Positions 8,243-21,532 of a stretch of 41,930 bases of DNA are shown here, piece by piece (position 1 is the stretch's first letter; the number at the start of each line of letters is the position of its first letter). Below the pieces are notes generated by a model. That model made no database searches. It worked only from the letters and a program-made list of their open reading frames with translations, and was not told the DNA's origin. The stretch covers positions 1 through 41,930 of the forward strand of contig JAMYWO010000317.1 of NCBI GenBank assembly GCA_024220525.1. Reading direction: 5' to 3'. This DNA is from Cochliopodium minus. Its lineage: Eukaryota; Discosea; Himatismenida; Cochliopodiidae. Position numbers and translations under genes: made by a program.

Positions 8243-11056
8243 ATGAAGAATTTTTTTTCTTTCAAAAAAATTAACGACTCATTCAAATTTAATAATTCTT
8301 TATCCAAATTCTCTTTCAATAGATTTGCTTCCATCCCAATCCAAACTCCAATCAAAAAGAAATCCAGTCTTCTCAGAAAATCACTTATCATATTTTCTGC
8401 CACCTTGATATGGACAAGCATAGGGTAAATAGATTTGGAAATCAAAATTTTGAAACATAAAAAGAAATAACAAATAAATTTTCAACGAGAGATATAAAAA
8501 ATATAAATAAATAAAAATTTCAGTGAAATATAATAATCAAGATAATATATTTTAATTTTTAAAATTTGATTCAATAAAAAAAAAGAGTATTTGGAACATA
8601 TCATTACACTGATAAAAGTGTGGTATTCATGGGCAAGACCAAAAAAGAAGAGCAAGAGATAGACAAGAAATACGGCTTCAAAATCACTGATGCACTTAAC
8701 TTGGCATTCGGAGCAGTATTTTTAGGGATGATAACAAAAACAGAGAATTTGGTGAACTTTGCAGACAAGATTGATGTAAAAACAAACTTTTCTTCATTAA
8801 TTTTTATTTTTAAAATTTTTTATTTTTTTAAATTTTTATTTTTATATTTTTAATATAATTTTTAAAAATTTTTTAATAAGGAACTCAACCCTGATTTTTT
8901 TCTTGGAGATTTTATGAGGGCTGTTGAATTGAGAAAACAGGCCATAAGAAATTCAGACCAGAAAAAATGGTTTTAAAAATTATTTATTCAATTTTTTTTT
9001 TAAACAAATATTTTTTTTAATTTTATTCTTTTTTAATTAAATTAAATTTTTTGTTGTTTTAAAAATTTTCACTTTTTGGATTTTTTTATTTTTTCATTTT
9101 TTATTTAAAGGGAAATTGCTTGTAAGAAATTTGAAAGCGCTTGTTTAAAGGTAAAATCTACTCCAGATTTGGAGTGGGTGTTGGGGAACAAGTCTGGATG
9201 GTCCAACGTGGAAAATAGACAACTCAAATTTACAGAAGTGATAAAAGGAAAGCTCTACACCATTGAAAGTCAGCACACTTTTAATAGCGATGGTATTTTT
9301 TTTGTTTGTTTTAAAAATATTAAAAAAAGGAATTTGTTATTATCATTTTTATTTTATTTTTATTGGTAAATTTTTTTTCTTTTTTTTAATTAGAATTTTT
9401 ATTATTTTTTATTTTTGTTTACATTATAGTTTAATTTTTTTTATTATTTTTTCGTTTTCATTAATTTTTATTTACTTTTTTTTTTATTATTTTATTTTGT
9501 ATATTGTTTTAGCTGTTTTAATTGTTTTTTTTTTATTTTTATTATTTAATATTTACATTTTAATTTTATTTAATTTTATTTTTGAAAGGATACACGGACT
9601 TTAACAATATCTGCACTGTTGCAAAACTTTCGGATGGAAGTGTTGCACTTATAAATCCGATTCCCTTGGAGTCTGAAATAATCAACCAAATAAAAATTCT
9701 GGGAAATGTTTCACATGTCTTCACCACTACTGCTGTAAAGTTCAAAATTTAAAAAAATGAAATTTTTCTTTGAATTTTCGATTTTTGAAAAAACTATTTT
9801 AGATGCATCATTTTGCTGTCAACAGTTATAGAGGTTATTTTATTTTGTCATTGATTCTTTCTTCTTATTTTATTATTTATTATTTATTATTTATTATTTA
9901 TTATTTATTATTTATTATTTATTATTTAATATTTATTTTTATTATTTACTTTTTTATTATTAAATAAAAATATTTTGATTTTATTATTTATTATTTATTA
10001 TTTATTATTTATTATTTACTATTACTATTTTTTTTATATATTTTATTATAATTAAATAAAAAATATTTTGATTTTATTTTTATTCTATTATTTTCATTTA
10101 TTATTTTATTCCATTTTTTTTTCAATTATTTTTATTTTTTTAAAGAACTTTTCCCAAGTGCAAAATTTGTTGGTAAAATTTTCCTATTTAAAAATAAAAC
10201 AAACCCTAAAATTTATTTTATTATTTGATTTGAAAATTCAAGGTGTCAACGGACACAAGGATCATAAAGGAGCAAGTGAAGCGAAATTCGACTATTACCT
10301 TCCTCAACACTCTGATCTTCTTCCAAAGGATTTTAAATACTTTGTATTTTTATTTTTTATTTTTTTTAAATTTTTTCATTTTTTTTTTTCTTTGAATTCG
10401 TTTTTTTATTTTAAATTTCATCTAGCTAATAGAAGGACACATGTTTTCAGAATGTTGTCTTCTGTATGGTGATGTTCTTCTTGGAGTAACTGACATGTTT
10501 TTTGGTAATTTTATTTACTTATTAATTTTTTATTTTTATTTTTTTATTTTTTTATAATTTTATTTACTTATTAATTTTTTATTTTTTCATTTATTTACTT
10601 ATTAATTTTTTGGTATTTTATTTTTTATTTTTTATTTTTTTATTTTTTTATTTTCTTATTTCTATTTTATTATTGTTTAATTTTTTTTTTTATTTTTTAA
10701 TTGATTTTTTTACTATATTTAAAAAAGGATCTGAATCAAATACAAATCTCAACTTTAGAAACTTTTACAGTTTTGTTAACGGAAAATTGGACGATCCAAA
10801 GGAAAATCCTTTCTGTTCACAAATCTACCACGTATTGTTTTGTGAAGACGTCAAAAAAGTCAAAAACTCTGTTAATAAAATTTTGGAAGAAGACTTTGAC
10901 AAGATGGTATTGTCTCATTACGGGGTTGTCAACAAAGATGCAAAGAAATTTTTCAGGGACTCCATGGGATGGTCTTTAAAGGAATATGGAACTTTTGATT
11001 TTATTTCTATGAAAGTAAAGTTTGTTTTCGACAAACTCTTGTTTTTCGGGAAATAA
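8243..11056 (+). CDS. Membrane-anchored DUF4336 / metallo-beta-lactamase-like protein
   Basis: Ten exons: 8243-8424, 8586-8775, 8881-8969, 9111-9292, 9589-9734, 9803-9833, 10146-10172, 10243-10343, 10426-10504, 10728-11056; 451 residues in frame. The N-terminus is basic and lacks acids for the first stretch (MKNFFSFKK...FNRFAS), like a mitochondrial presequence, followed by one hydrophobic segment SLLRKSLIIFSATLIWTSIG. From about residue 215 the sequence VAKLSDGSVALINPIPL, ILGNVSHVFTT, HHFAVNSYRELFPSAKFVG and later YGDVLLGVTDMFF follow the order of the DUF4336 branch of the metallo-beta-lactamase fold (DG.L...SP, lG.v..iv.p...H..f...fP.A). The canonical HxHxDH motif is absent, as in DUF4336. 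Substrate unknown. Two exons are only 31 and 27 nt. It probably sits in an inner mitochondrial membrane, by inference. Confidence 0.7.
9868..10025. repeat. TTTATTA microsatellite, intron of the MBL-like gene
   Basis: Two blocks of TTATTATTTA units (about 9868-9935 and 9980-10025), separated by a short spacer, lie in the intron 9834-10145. This is the same motif as in the intron at 6426-6605. Nearby introns carry other simple TTTATTTACTTATTAA repeats (10505-10620). Confidence 0.75.
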
Positions 11057-11170
11057 TTCAATGTCTTCCTTTTAAAAAAAAAATAATTTCGTTCACTCAC
11101 ATTATTAAAACATTTATTTTTAGTTTTTGGAATTTTTTTTTTAATACATTCAATTTAAAACAATCAAATT

Positions 11171-12676
<1,506 letters not shown>

Positions 12677-13117
12677 TGTTTTAATTTTGTTTTTGTTTTT
12701 GTTTTGTTTTGTTTAAGTTTTTTTTTTTTGTTTTTGTTTTGTTTTGAATTTTTTTTTTTTTTAAAAAAGCGGGAGTTTTGTAAAATCGCTGAAAATATAA
12801 TTAATAAAATAAAAATGATTTTTTTTTTCCCTCTTTGAAAAAATATTTCCTCCAATCAAAATATCAAACATGAATGAGTTGAGGAAAACATAAATTTTAA
12901 TTAAGTTAAAAATCATTGGAATAATGGAAAAATCAAATACAAAATTTCATTAAAATAATCTTTTTTTTTTTTTTTTTTTTATGATCTTTTTGATTATTTC
13001 AACACCATTTGAATCTTGTTGAAAAAATCTTTTTTAGTTATATAAACAAGAAAGGAAAGAACTACACAATTCAAAAACACTCGATTTATTCAATATGAAA
13101 ATAATCATTATAAAAAA
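12677..13117. promoter_or_regulatory. Shared divergent upstream region, OYE and DJ-1-like genes
   Basis: A 441-bp region between two divergent start codons. It contains a G/T-rich run on the plus strand (12680-12745, TTTTG repeats), a T22 tract near 12960, and no coding segment. Both flanking genes encode small redox or stress type enzymes, so shared regulation is plausible, but I cannot identify a specific site. Confidence 0.5.
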
Positions 13118-14069
13118 ATGGAAAAGGAAATTTCTCTTGAAGTTGGAATGTTATTATACACAAATCTCACTCAATTGGATTTAACTGGTCCTTATGAAAT
13201 CTTTTCGAGGATGCCAAATACCAAAATACATTTGATCTCAATAAATATGGACCCAGTAAAAACAGAGCATGGATTATGCTTCTTGCCAACAAAAACAATT
13301 GATGAAATGGCAAAATTGGATGTAATATTAGTGCCAGGAAAAATAAATAAATGAAAATCCTAAAAAAATTATTTCTCTGAAAATAAATTTCAAAAAAATT
13401 ATTTAATTTTTAAAGGTGGACTTGGAATTATGGATGCTTTGAAAAACGAAAAGATTACTAATTTTGTGAAAAGAATATCTAAAGAATGCAAATACATCAC
13501 TTCTGTTTGCACGGGAAGCCTATTGTTGGGAGTTTGTGGTTTGTTGGAAGGTTACAAGGCAACCACCCACTGGCTCTCTTTAGATATCTTGGCTGTGTTT
13601 AAAGGAGTAGAAGTAGTTCAGGAAAGAGTAGTGATTGATAGAAATAGAATTACTGCAGGAGGTAAAAAAAATAATTAAATTTTAATTAATTTTGTTTGTT
13701 TTTTTTGATTTTTATTTTGAATTTATATTTAATTAATTATTTTAATTTTCAATTTTTTTTAAAAAAACTTTCGAAAGGAGTTACTTCTGGCATTGATTTT
13801 GTTTTAGTTATTGCTTCTCAATTATTTGGTAAAGAAGTTGCTCAAAAGATTCAACTGATGGGTAGAACTATCTTTTTAAAAAATATATAAAATTTTTTTT
13901 GTTATTTTTTTTGTTTTTTTAAAAAAAAAAAGTTGAGTATGATCCTCCTTTTACTGGCTCTCCTTTGAATACTGACATGAAAATAGTTGAGCTCATTACT
14001 GAAGAAAGGAAAGAAATACAAAAAAATAGAAAAGAAGAAATAGAAAAATTTATTTCCCAAAATAAATAA
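13118..14069 (+). CDS. DJ-1/PfpI family, isonitrile-hydratase-like
   Basis: Exons 13118-13337, 13416-13661, 13778-13861, 13933-14069, giving 228 residues, the usual length of bacterial isonitrile hydratases. Features: QLDLTGPYEIFSR near the start, VILVPGG(L)G, the nucleophile elbow SVCTGSLLLGVCGLL (Cys105), ATTHWLSLDIL (His125), VVQERVVIDRNRITAGG, VTSGIDFVLVIASQLFG and VEYDPPFTGSP. These are family hallmarks. The first intron is odd: the frame and the VPGG motif require a cut after CCAG at 13337, but the next bases are GAAAAATAAATA rather than GTAAAA, so the donor is GA. This may be a lost T in the assembly, a real non-canonical intron, or an inactivating change. Divergently paired with the OYE gene. 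The true substrate is not known. Confidence 0.85.
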
Positions 14070-14129
14070 AGTCAATTAAATTTCTTAAAAATTTGTATTA
14101 TTTTAAATTAAAATTAAAATAAATAAAAA

Positions 14130-15764
14130 ATGGTAAAAACAATAAATTATAAATATTTTGAATTAAATTTGAAATAGGATGCATTGGAGGAAATAATTCA
14201 GGAGATAGAAAAAGGAGATAAGGACTTTCTGGAAGGATATGAAATTTTGATGAGGAGCAAAAAAGAAAACAAAGAATTTTTTGAGAAATTGAAAGGAATA
14301 GATAAAATAAAGAAAATTTATTTTGAAAAAGATTATCTGAACAAAGAAGATTTTTCATCTTTCCTGTATTATCTTGAGCATACAAAAATGCTTGAATATC
14401 TATCTATAAACATTTATACAGGCTATGCAATTGAAGAATGGGAACAATTCAGTGAAATAATAAAAGCAAATTCCTCAATAAAAAAATTGAATCTTTCTGT
14501 TGATTTTAATGATAATGAAGAATCTGTTGAGATTACAAAAAAGATTTTGAAATCCATAGAAAAAAATGAAAAGATAGAAGAAATCTCTTTGGAAAATTAT
14601 GGAGCTGAAGAACATTTTTCTCAACAAATTAAAAAACTACTTTTAACAAACAAAACCATTTCAACATTTGCGATAATTCACACATTAGAACAACAAAAAA
14701 ATTTAATTTTTGAAATGGGACCTATTTGCGAAGGAATTCAACAAAACAAAACTCTCACCTCTTTAAAAATGAGAGGAAATCTTTACTTGGGAAGATCTCT
14801 TAAAAATTATTTGTCTCTTATTCTGAATAACAACAAAAACATCAAAAATTTGAGTTTAGTGAATCTAACATTACAAAAAGAACAATTATCTTCTCTTCTA
14901 TCAACACTTACAAACTATTCTAGCATTACTTCCCTAAATTTGTCTTATAATGATCTAAATACCCTCGAAAAAGATGAAATGAAAAAATTTTTATCATCCA
15001 CCAAATCTCTTCAAAAACTGTAACAAAATAAAACAATTTTTTATGAAATTTAAATTTAAAAATGAAACTCTTTCACAATTAGAAAACTAAAGAAATGCTG
15101 TTTTAATTTGCCTAGACTTTTAAAAGGAGGTCTTGAGAAGAATGGATCGCTAAGAAATATTGATATTAGCACAAACGGAGAATTTGAAGACAGTTTAATT
15201 TCAGATTGTTTGAAATACAAGAAATGGGAAATTATCAACATGCAATATACTTTAATCAACAAAACAGAAACAAAAAATATTTTTGACTCTTTGAAAAATA
15301 ACAAATTTCTCAAAATTTTAAAGATTAATCCAGAATTTGATTCTGAATCTGCAAAATATTGTCTAGATTGTTTGAAATCAAATGATACTCTTCGGTCTAT
15401 CAATGTGGGACAAAGTATTCTAAAAAAAAATATTCCTAAAATTTGTGAGTTGTTGAAAATAAATCATAGTCTTGTTCAATTTGATATTATTTGTGATAGA
15501 ACAGAAAAAAAGGAAATGGAAGTAATGAAATTTTATTTGGAAATAAATAAAAGAATTTCAGACAAGCCATGTTGGAGTCAACAAAAGCATCATCTTTTCG
15601 AAAATGAATTCAAAGCAAAAATAGAATCTTTTTTGGTTTCTTTGAGTATCTTTTCCAAAAACAAAAAGCATCTGAAAATTCCAAAACCTTTACTCTTTAA
15701 AATATTTCAAAATTATTCTTTTCATTTTTTGATTGATTTGAAAAGATCATTTCATCGAATTTAA
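14130..15764 (+). CDS. Tandem LRR protein, copy 1
   Basis: First of four tandem paralogues. Model: exon 14130-14132 (just ATG), 14178-15019, 15083-15764; 508 residues. The start MDALEEIIQEIEKG aligns with copy 2 (MFWEELLQDIERG). The body has RNI/NLRC3-type leucine-rich repeats of about 25-30 residues: SSIKKLNLSV, NEKIEEISLENY, NKTLTSLKMRG, NKNIKNLSLVNL, YSSITSLNLSYNDL. The second intron cuts CT|GTAAC right after FLSSTKSLQK, mimicking a stop codon; its position is the same in all four copies. The last 80 residues hold NKRISDKPCWSQQKH, then KIESFLVSLSIF and KIPKPLLFKIF, a C-terminal box shared with the ankyrin gene at 22128-23744. The domain probably binds protein partners. Function unknown. 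Confidence 0.78.
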
Positions 15765-15877
15765 TTTATAAAAATAAAAAAAATTTTGTCTTGCAAAAAA
15801 TGATGGTATTTCTCAACAAGAAAATATACTCTATTTAATTTATTCAATTTTAATTCAAAAAGATAAAAGAGCAAAAA

Positions 15878-17567
15878 ATGTTTTGGGAGGAATTATTGCA
15901 GGATATAGAAAGAGGAGAAACAGATGAATTGAAGAAATTAGAATATTGGTTGGGAGGAACCAATGAAAAAGAAATGAAAATATTTTTTGAGAAATTGAGT
16001 GGAATAGATAAAATAAAGAGGATAGATATAGATAAATATTATAATTTCAAAAATTGCTTTTCATTTTTCTTGGATTATCTGAGGAATACAAAAACACTTG
16101 AATATCTATCAGTGAGAATAAGAAAAAATTATAAAAAAGAAGGATTGGAAGAATTCTGTGAAATAATTAATTCAAAATCCTCTTCGATCAAAAAATTGAA
16201 TCTTTCAACAGCATATGAAGAAGAAGAGGATTTTTTATTTGAATGCGAGATGATAATAGAGGTATTGAAATCGATCAAAGATAATGAAAAGATAGAGGAA
16301 CTATCCTTGGAAGAAATTAAAATAGATGAAAACTTTTCCCAAGAAATTTCTAAACTTCTTTTAATAAGCAAAAGCATAAATTCATTTGGAATTATAAATT
16401 TTTATGAAGAAACAAATTTGGAACATATATTTGAAGCATTCAAAAAAAACAAACGACTCACTTCATTTAAAATGTTAGATGAATTTAGCTTAGGATCTCT
16501 AAAAGACAATTTGCCCCTCATTTTAAATTCGAACAAAAACATCCAAAAATTAGAGTTCAAAAATCTTGAAAGACCGCAATTATCTTCTCTTTTAACTTCT
16601 CTTACAAATTATGAATCGATAACTTCCCTTGATTTATCATATCACAATTTCTGTTATCTTGAAGATGATGAATTGAACATCTTTTTGTCTTCTACTAAAT
16701 CTCTTCGGGAATTGTAAAAAATAATTATAAATATTATTTGTTATTTAATTTTTATTTAGAGAAATATTTTTTTTTTTTGCAATATTAATAGAATTTTTAT
16801 TGTTTTAAAAATTATGTAGGAAATTAAAAGATTGTTTCAACAGAGATCATTTGGGAGATGAAATAGATTTATATTTAAAAAAAGGGCTTGAAAAAAATGA
16901 TTCTATAAAGATTCTTGACATCAGCCAAAATGGAGAAGTTAATGATGGTTTTATATCAGGTTTGTTGAAATATAAAAAATGGGAAAGTTTAATAATGAAA
17001 GAAACGCAATGTAGTAATTTCGAAGCCCAGCAGATTTTTGGTTCATTAAAAAACAATAAACATCTCAAATGTTTAAAAATGAATCCTTATGTTCATAGAG
17101 AAACAGTGGAATGTTGGTTAGATTGTTTGAAATCAAATGATACTCTTCAAATTCTTGATGTTACCATAGAAATGAACAATGCCAAAATTTTATTTCCTAA
17201 AGTTTGTGATTTGTTAGTGACAAATCATTCTCTCTTACACTTCTCTGGTCCTTGTGATCAAAAGATAATTAATTTTTATTTGAAAATAAACAAAAGAATC
17301 TCTGAGAAGCCATGTTGGAGTCCACAAAAACACTTTCTTTTCGAAAAAGAATTCAAAGTTAAAATAGAATCTTTTTTGGTTTCTTTGAGTATCTTTATCA
17401 AAAACAAAAAACATCTGAAAATTCCAAAACCTTTGCTTTCTAAAATATTTGATGATTGTTCAGTTCATTTCTTGATTAAATTAAAGAAAGAATACCTTCG
17501 AGAAAACAAAGAAAAAGAAGGAAATAATTCTAAGAAAAGAAAGTTTCTTGAAGAACAATCAAACTGA
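15878..17567 (+). CDS. Tandem LRR protein, copy 2
   Basis: Two exons, 15878-16713 and 16820-17567 (TGA), 527 residues. The ATG lies at the 5' end of the conserved region so no extra exon is needed. Order: N-terminal helix with FFEKLSGIDKIKRI, LRRs (SSIKKLNLST, NEKIEELSLEEI, NKRLTSFKML, NKNIQKLEFKNL, YESITSLDLSYH, LRELKLKDCF, DSIKILDISQNG), KINKRISEKPCWSPQKH, then the box KIESFLVSLSIFIKNKKH and IPKPLLSKIFDDCSVHF. It ends with a K/E-rich tail ending KKRKFLEEQSN that could act as a nuclear signal, though this is weak. Sits 113 bp after copy 1. Strong similarity at the 3' ends of the four copies suggests recent duplication or gene conversion. Confidence 0.82.
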
Positions 17568-17740
17568 AAATAATTATATTTCTCTTCTATTCATTTGATT
17601 AAATATAGATTGAATGTCTATTTTCATAAGCAATTCATCCTTTTTTTTGAATATAAAAGATTTAAGATTTATATTTTCTTTTGCAAGCCAAAATATAATC
17701 AAAAATAAATATAATAAAAAAAAAGCTTTGTGTTTTTAAA

Positions 17741-19574
17741 ATGAGTCAAAGACAGGTAACTCATTTAAAAATAATAGAATCATATTGATATAAAACAAAT
17801 TATCCCTCATTCAGAAAAGGAATACAAAAAAAAATCTGGAAGATATTTCGATTAAAATAGAAAATGGTGAAAAAGATCATTTGGATGGAAATGATTTTTA
17901 CAACAATAGCAAGTCAGAAATCAAAGATTTTTTTGAGAAATTGAAAAGAATTGATAAAATACAGAGAATTAATTTCAAAAATTTAAATATCAAAAATATT
18001 GAAGAAAATTTCTTTTCTATCTTCTTGGATTTTCTGAGGAATAGAAAAACACTCAAATATCTATCGATCAGGATTCAAGGAGAGATAAAAAAAGAAGAAT
18101 GGGAAGAATTCTGCGAAATAATAAAAACAAATTCCTCTTCGATAAAAAAATTGGATCTTGCTATTGATCTCTTAAATTTTGAAAAAGAAAAAGAAATTAT
18201 TGAGATCACAAAAAAGATATTGAAATCGATTGAAGAAAATGATAATATTGAAAAACTTTTCTTAGAAAATTTCAAAAACTTTTCGCAGGAAATTTCCCAA
18301 CTTCTGTTAACAAGCAAAAGCATAAATTCTTTTGGAATTAAAAATGGAAAACATGGGAAACTAAAAATGGGACCTATTTGCGAAGCATTTAAACAAAATC
18401 ATAGACTAACTTCATTTAGTTTTTTGGATTATGTTTCCGAGAGTTGTCTCAAACACCATTTGCCCCTCATTTTGGAATCGAATAAAAATATCAAAAAACT
18501 TGTACTTTTCAACCTCTCAGAAGAACAATTACGTTCTCTTTTAATTTCTCTCATCAATTACGATTCCCTCACCCATCTTAATTTATCTCTCAATACTTTT
18601 TCTTCACTTGAAAATGATGAACTTAATATTTTTTTGTCTTCTACCAAATCTCTTCAAAAATTGTAATTTTTCTTTTTATCTTGATTTTCATTTCGATAAC
18701 CTTTTTTTTCTTTATATTTTTATTCTACTGAAATATTGTTTTTTATTCGTTTTATATTTGTTTTCTATTTATATTTTAATTTTTTAATTTTCTACCAAAA
18801 TATTTATATTTTTTAAATTAATAAAAAAATAGTATTTTAAAAGATTGTTTTTCATCTTTTCCAGAAGAAAATCATTCTCGAAAAATGAAAGAAGGTCTTG
18901 AAAAGAATGATTCTATCAAGATTCTTAACATCAATGAAAATGGAGAATTTGAGGATGGTTTTATTTCAGGACTGTTGAAACACAAAAAATGGGAAAGTTT
19001 AAAATTTTGTGACAATAAAACAAGTATTGAAGAAACAAATAATATTTTTGATTCTTTGAAGAACAACAAATACCTCAAATCTTTAGAAATGAACCCAAGA
19101 TTAGATATTGTTTCATCAAAGTATTTAATTGATTGTTTGAAATCAAATGATACCCTACAAAGACTATCTTTGCCTCTTTATGTTCACATCTTTCCTCTTG
19201 CTTCTGAATTGTTGGAAAGAAATCATTCCCTTCTTCAATTTAATGTTGGTCCTATTTTTCGACCTAACGAAAAAGAAAAGATCGATTTTTATTTGAAAAC
19301 AAACAAAAGAATCTCAGATGAACCATGTTGGAACCAAAAAAAACATTTCCATTTTGAAAAAGAATTCAAAGTGAAAATAGAATGTTTTTTATTTTGTTCC
19401 AATTTCTTTTCTAAAAACAGGAATCATTTGAAAATCCCAAAACCTCTTCTTTATAAAATATTCGATGATTGTTCAGTTCATTTCTTGATTAATTTAAAGA
19501 AAAACAAATACACAAAGAAAGAAAACAAAGAAAAAACTAATTCTAAAAAAAGAAAATTCCATAAAGAAAATTGA
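17741..19574 (+). CDS. Tandem LRR protein, copy 3
   Basis: Exons 17741-17755 (MSQRQ), 17815-18662, 18833-19574 (TGA); 534 residues. The third exon joins as ...SLQKF-ILKDCF, where the other copies have a leucine. Repeats seen: SSIKKLDLAIDL, NIEKLFLENF, NHRLTSFSFL, NKNIKKLVLFNL, YDSLTHLNLSL, DSIKILNINENG, KYLKSLEMNP, DTLQRLSLPL. The ending has NKRISDEPCWNQKKH, KIECFLFCSNFF and KIPKPLLYKIFDDCSVHF, plus a basic tail NSKKRKFHKEN. The intron between exons 2 and 3 (170 nt) is the longest of the set. Same role as its neighbours presumably; no enzymatic motif is present. Confidence 0.78.
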
Positions 19575-19789
19575 ATCTATACTAATCTTTATAATTCAAC
19601 GATTAATAAATTAAAAAATTATTATAATAAAAAAAAAATACAAGTAATTTTGTTGATGGTAAATTTAATTTTTCTTCCTGTTGATTTTTGTTCAATCATT
19701 CAAATCATTTTTCTATCTGAATATAAAAGAAGAAAATTATAGGATGTGAAGAATTAATCAAGAAAATTGAAGATGAAGAACTAGATGAA

Positions 19790-21386
19790 TTGATGTCAGC
19801 ACAATTTCTGTTCGGAGGAAATGAAGAAGAAATGAAATTATTTTTTGAGAAATTGAAAGGAATAGACAAAATAAAGAGGATCTATCTGGATAATTACATG
19901 CCTTCCCAAAAATTGTTGCACCCATATTTCTTGGATTATCTGAGGAATACAAAAACACTCAATTATCTTTCGATAATGATTTCGAATAAAAAAGAAGAAT
20001 GGGAGGAATTCTGCGAAATATTAAAATCAAATTCCTCAATAAAAGAATTGCATATTTCAGACGATGATGGAAAGGAAGCTGCAGATATCACAAAAAAGAT
20101 ATTGAAATCCATACAAGATAATGAAAAGATAGAAGAGCTCATACTGGAAGATTTTGAAATAGATGAAAACTTTTCCCAGAAAATTTCCAAACTCCTTTCA
20201 ACAAATAAAAGCATAACCTCATTTGGATTCCACCACAATAAATCGAAAGAAATTCATATAGATCCTATATGTGAGTCATTCAAAAAAAACAAAAGACTCA
20301 CTTCTTTTAGAATGACGAATAGTGAGGGTTTAGAAAATTCTCTAAAAAATAACTTGCCTCTCATTTTAGAATCGAATAAAAACATTATAAAATTGGAATT
20401 ATGTATCCTTTCAAATCAACAATTATCTTCCCTTTTAACTTCTCTCACAGGATATGATTCCCTCACTTCTCTTGATTTGTCTTACAATTCAATTTCTGAC
20501 CTTGAAAATGATGAATTGAATATTTTTTTGTCTTCTACCAAATCTCTTCAAGAATTGTAAAGATTTTTTTAATTTTATTTAAAGATTTTTTAATATTTTT
20601 TCAAAAATTAATTTGTTTTCTTTTTAAATTCTTGTTTGTCATTTTATTGATCACGAAATTATTTTTTTATTTTCAATCTTAAGAATAATAAAAGAGTGCT
20701 ACACTGAAAATGAATTGTATTTTAAAACAGGTCTAGAGAAAAATGAATCTTTAAAAATTGTTGACATTGGAGGGAACGGAGATTTTTCAGAAGGATTTAT
20801 TTCAAATTTGTTGAAATGTAAAAAGTGGGAAAGATTAATAATGGAAGAAACTTATTTCAGCAAAGAAGAAACGAAAAATATTTTCGATTCTTTGGAAAAC
20901 AACAAATATCTCAAAGAATTTGATATTCCTCTCAAAGATAATGCAATAGATCTTTTTTTAGATTATTTGAAATCTAATGAAACTCTCATATCTTTTTTGG
21001 GTTATTTCAATAAAAAATTTCTCCCTAAATTTCGTAATTTGTTGAAAATAAATCATACTCTTCTTCAGTTGGATTCTGCTTATGGGAAAAATGATAAAGA
21101 TGTTGATGAAATAAATTTTTATTTGAAAATAAACAAAAGAATCTCCGAAAAACCATGTTGGAGTCCACAAAAACACTTTCTTTTCGAAAAAGAATTCAAA
21201 TTGAAAATAGAATCTTTTTTGATTTGTTTCAACATCTTTATCAAAAACAAAAAGCATTTGAAAGTTCCAAAACCTTTGCTTTCTAAAATTTTTGATGATT
21301 TCTCTCTTCACTTTTTGATTGAATTAAAGAATGAAAACAAAGAAGAGAACATCTCCAAAAAAAGAAAATTAGAAGAAACAAATTAA
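19790..21386 (+). CDS. Tandem LRR protein, copy 4, 5' end uncertain
   Basis: Exons 19790-20556 and 20684-21386 give 489 residues from the ATG of MSAQFLFGG. The frame is open and homologous further upstream to about 19743 (CEELIKKIEDEELDELMSAQ), after an acceptor TTATAG. The only upstream ATG with a donor (TTGATGGTAAAT near 19655) would join out of phase. So either translation begins at 19790, or the first exon has changed. LRR motifs include SSIKELHISDDD, NEKIEELILEDF, NKRLTSFRMT, NKNIIKLELCIL, YDSLTSLDLSYN and SLKIVDIGGNG. C-terminal: KRISEKPCWSPQKH, KIESFLICFNIF, VPKPLLSKIFDDFSLHF. The last of the tandem set; the next gene is on the other strand. Confidence 0.75.
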
Positions 21387-21532
21387 AAAAAACAAAACAA
21401 AAAAAACAGTTTTCTAAAATATTTGATGAATCGAAAGATACAAAGTATAGTTCAATAAAAAAAGAAAACTAGAATAATTCTAAAAAAAAAAGAAAATTAG
21501 AAGCAAAGTTCTATTAATTTTGAAATAAATTT

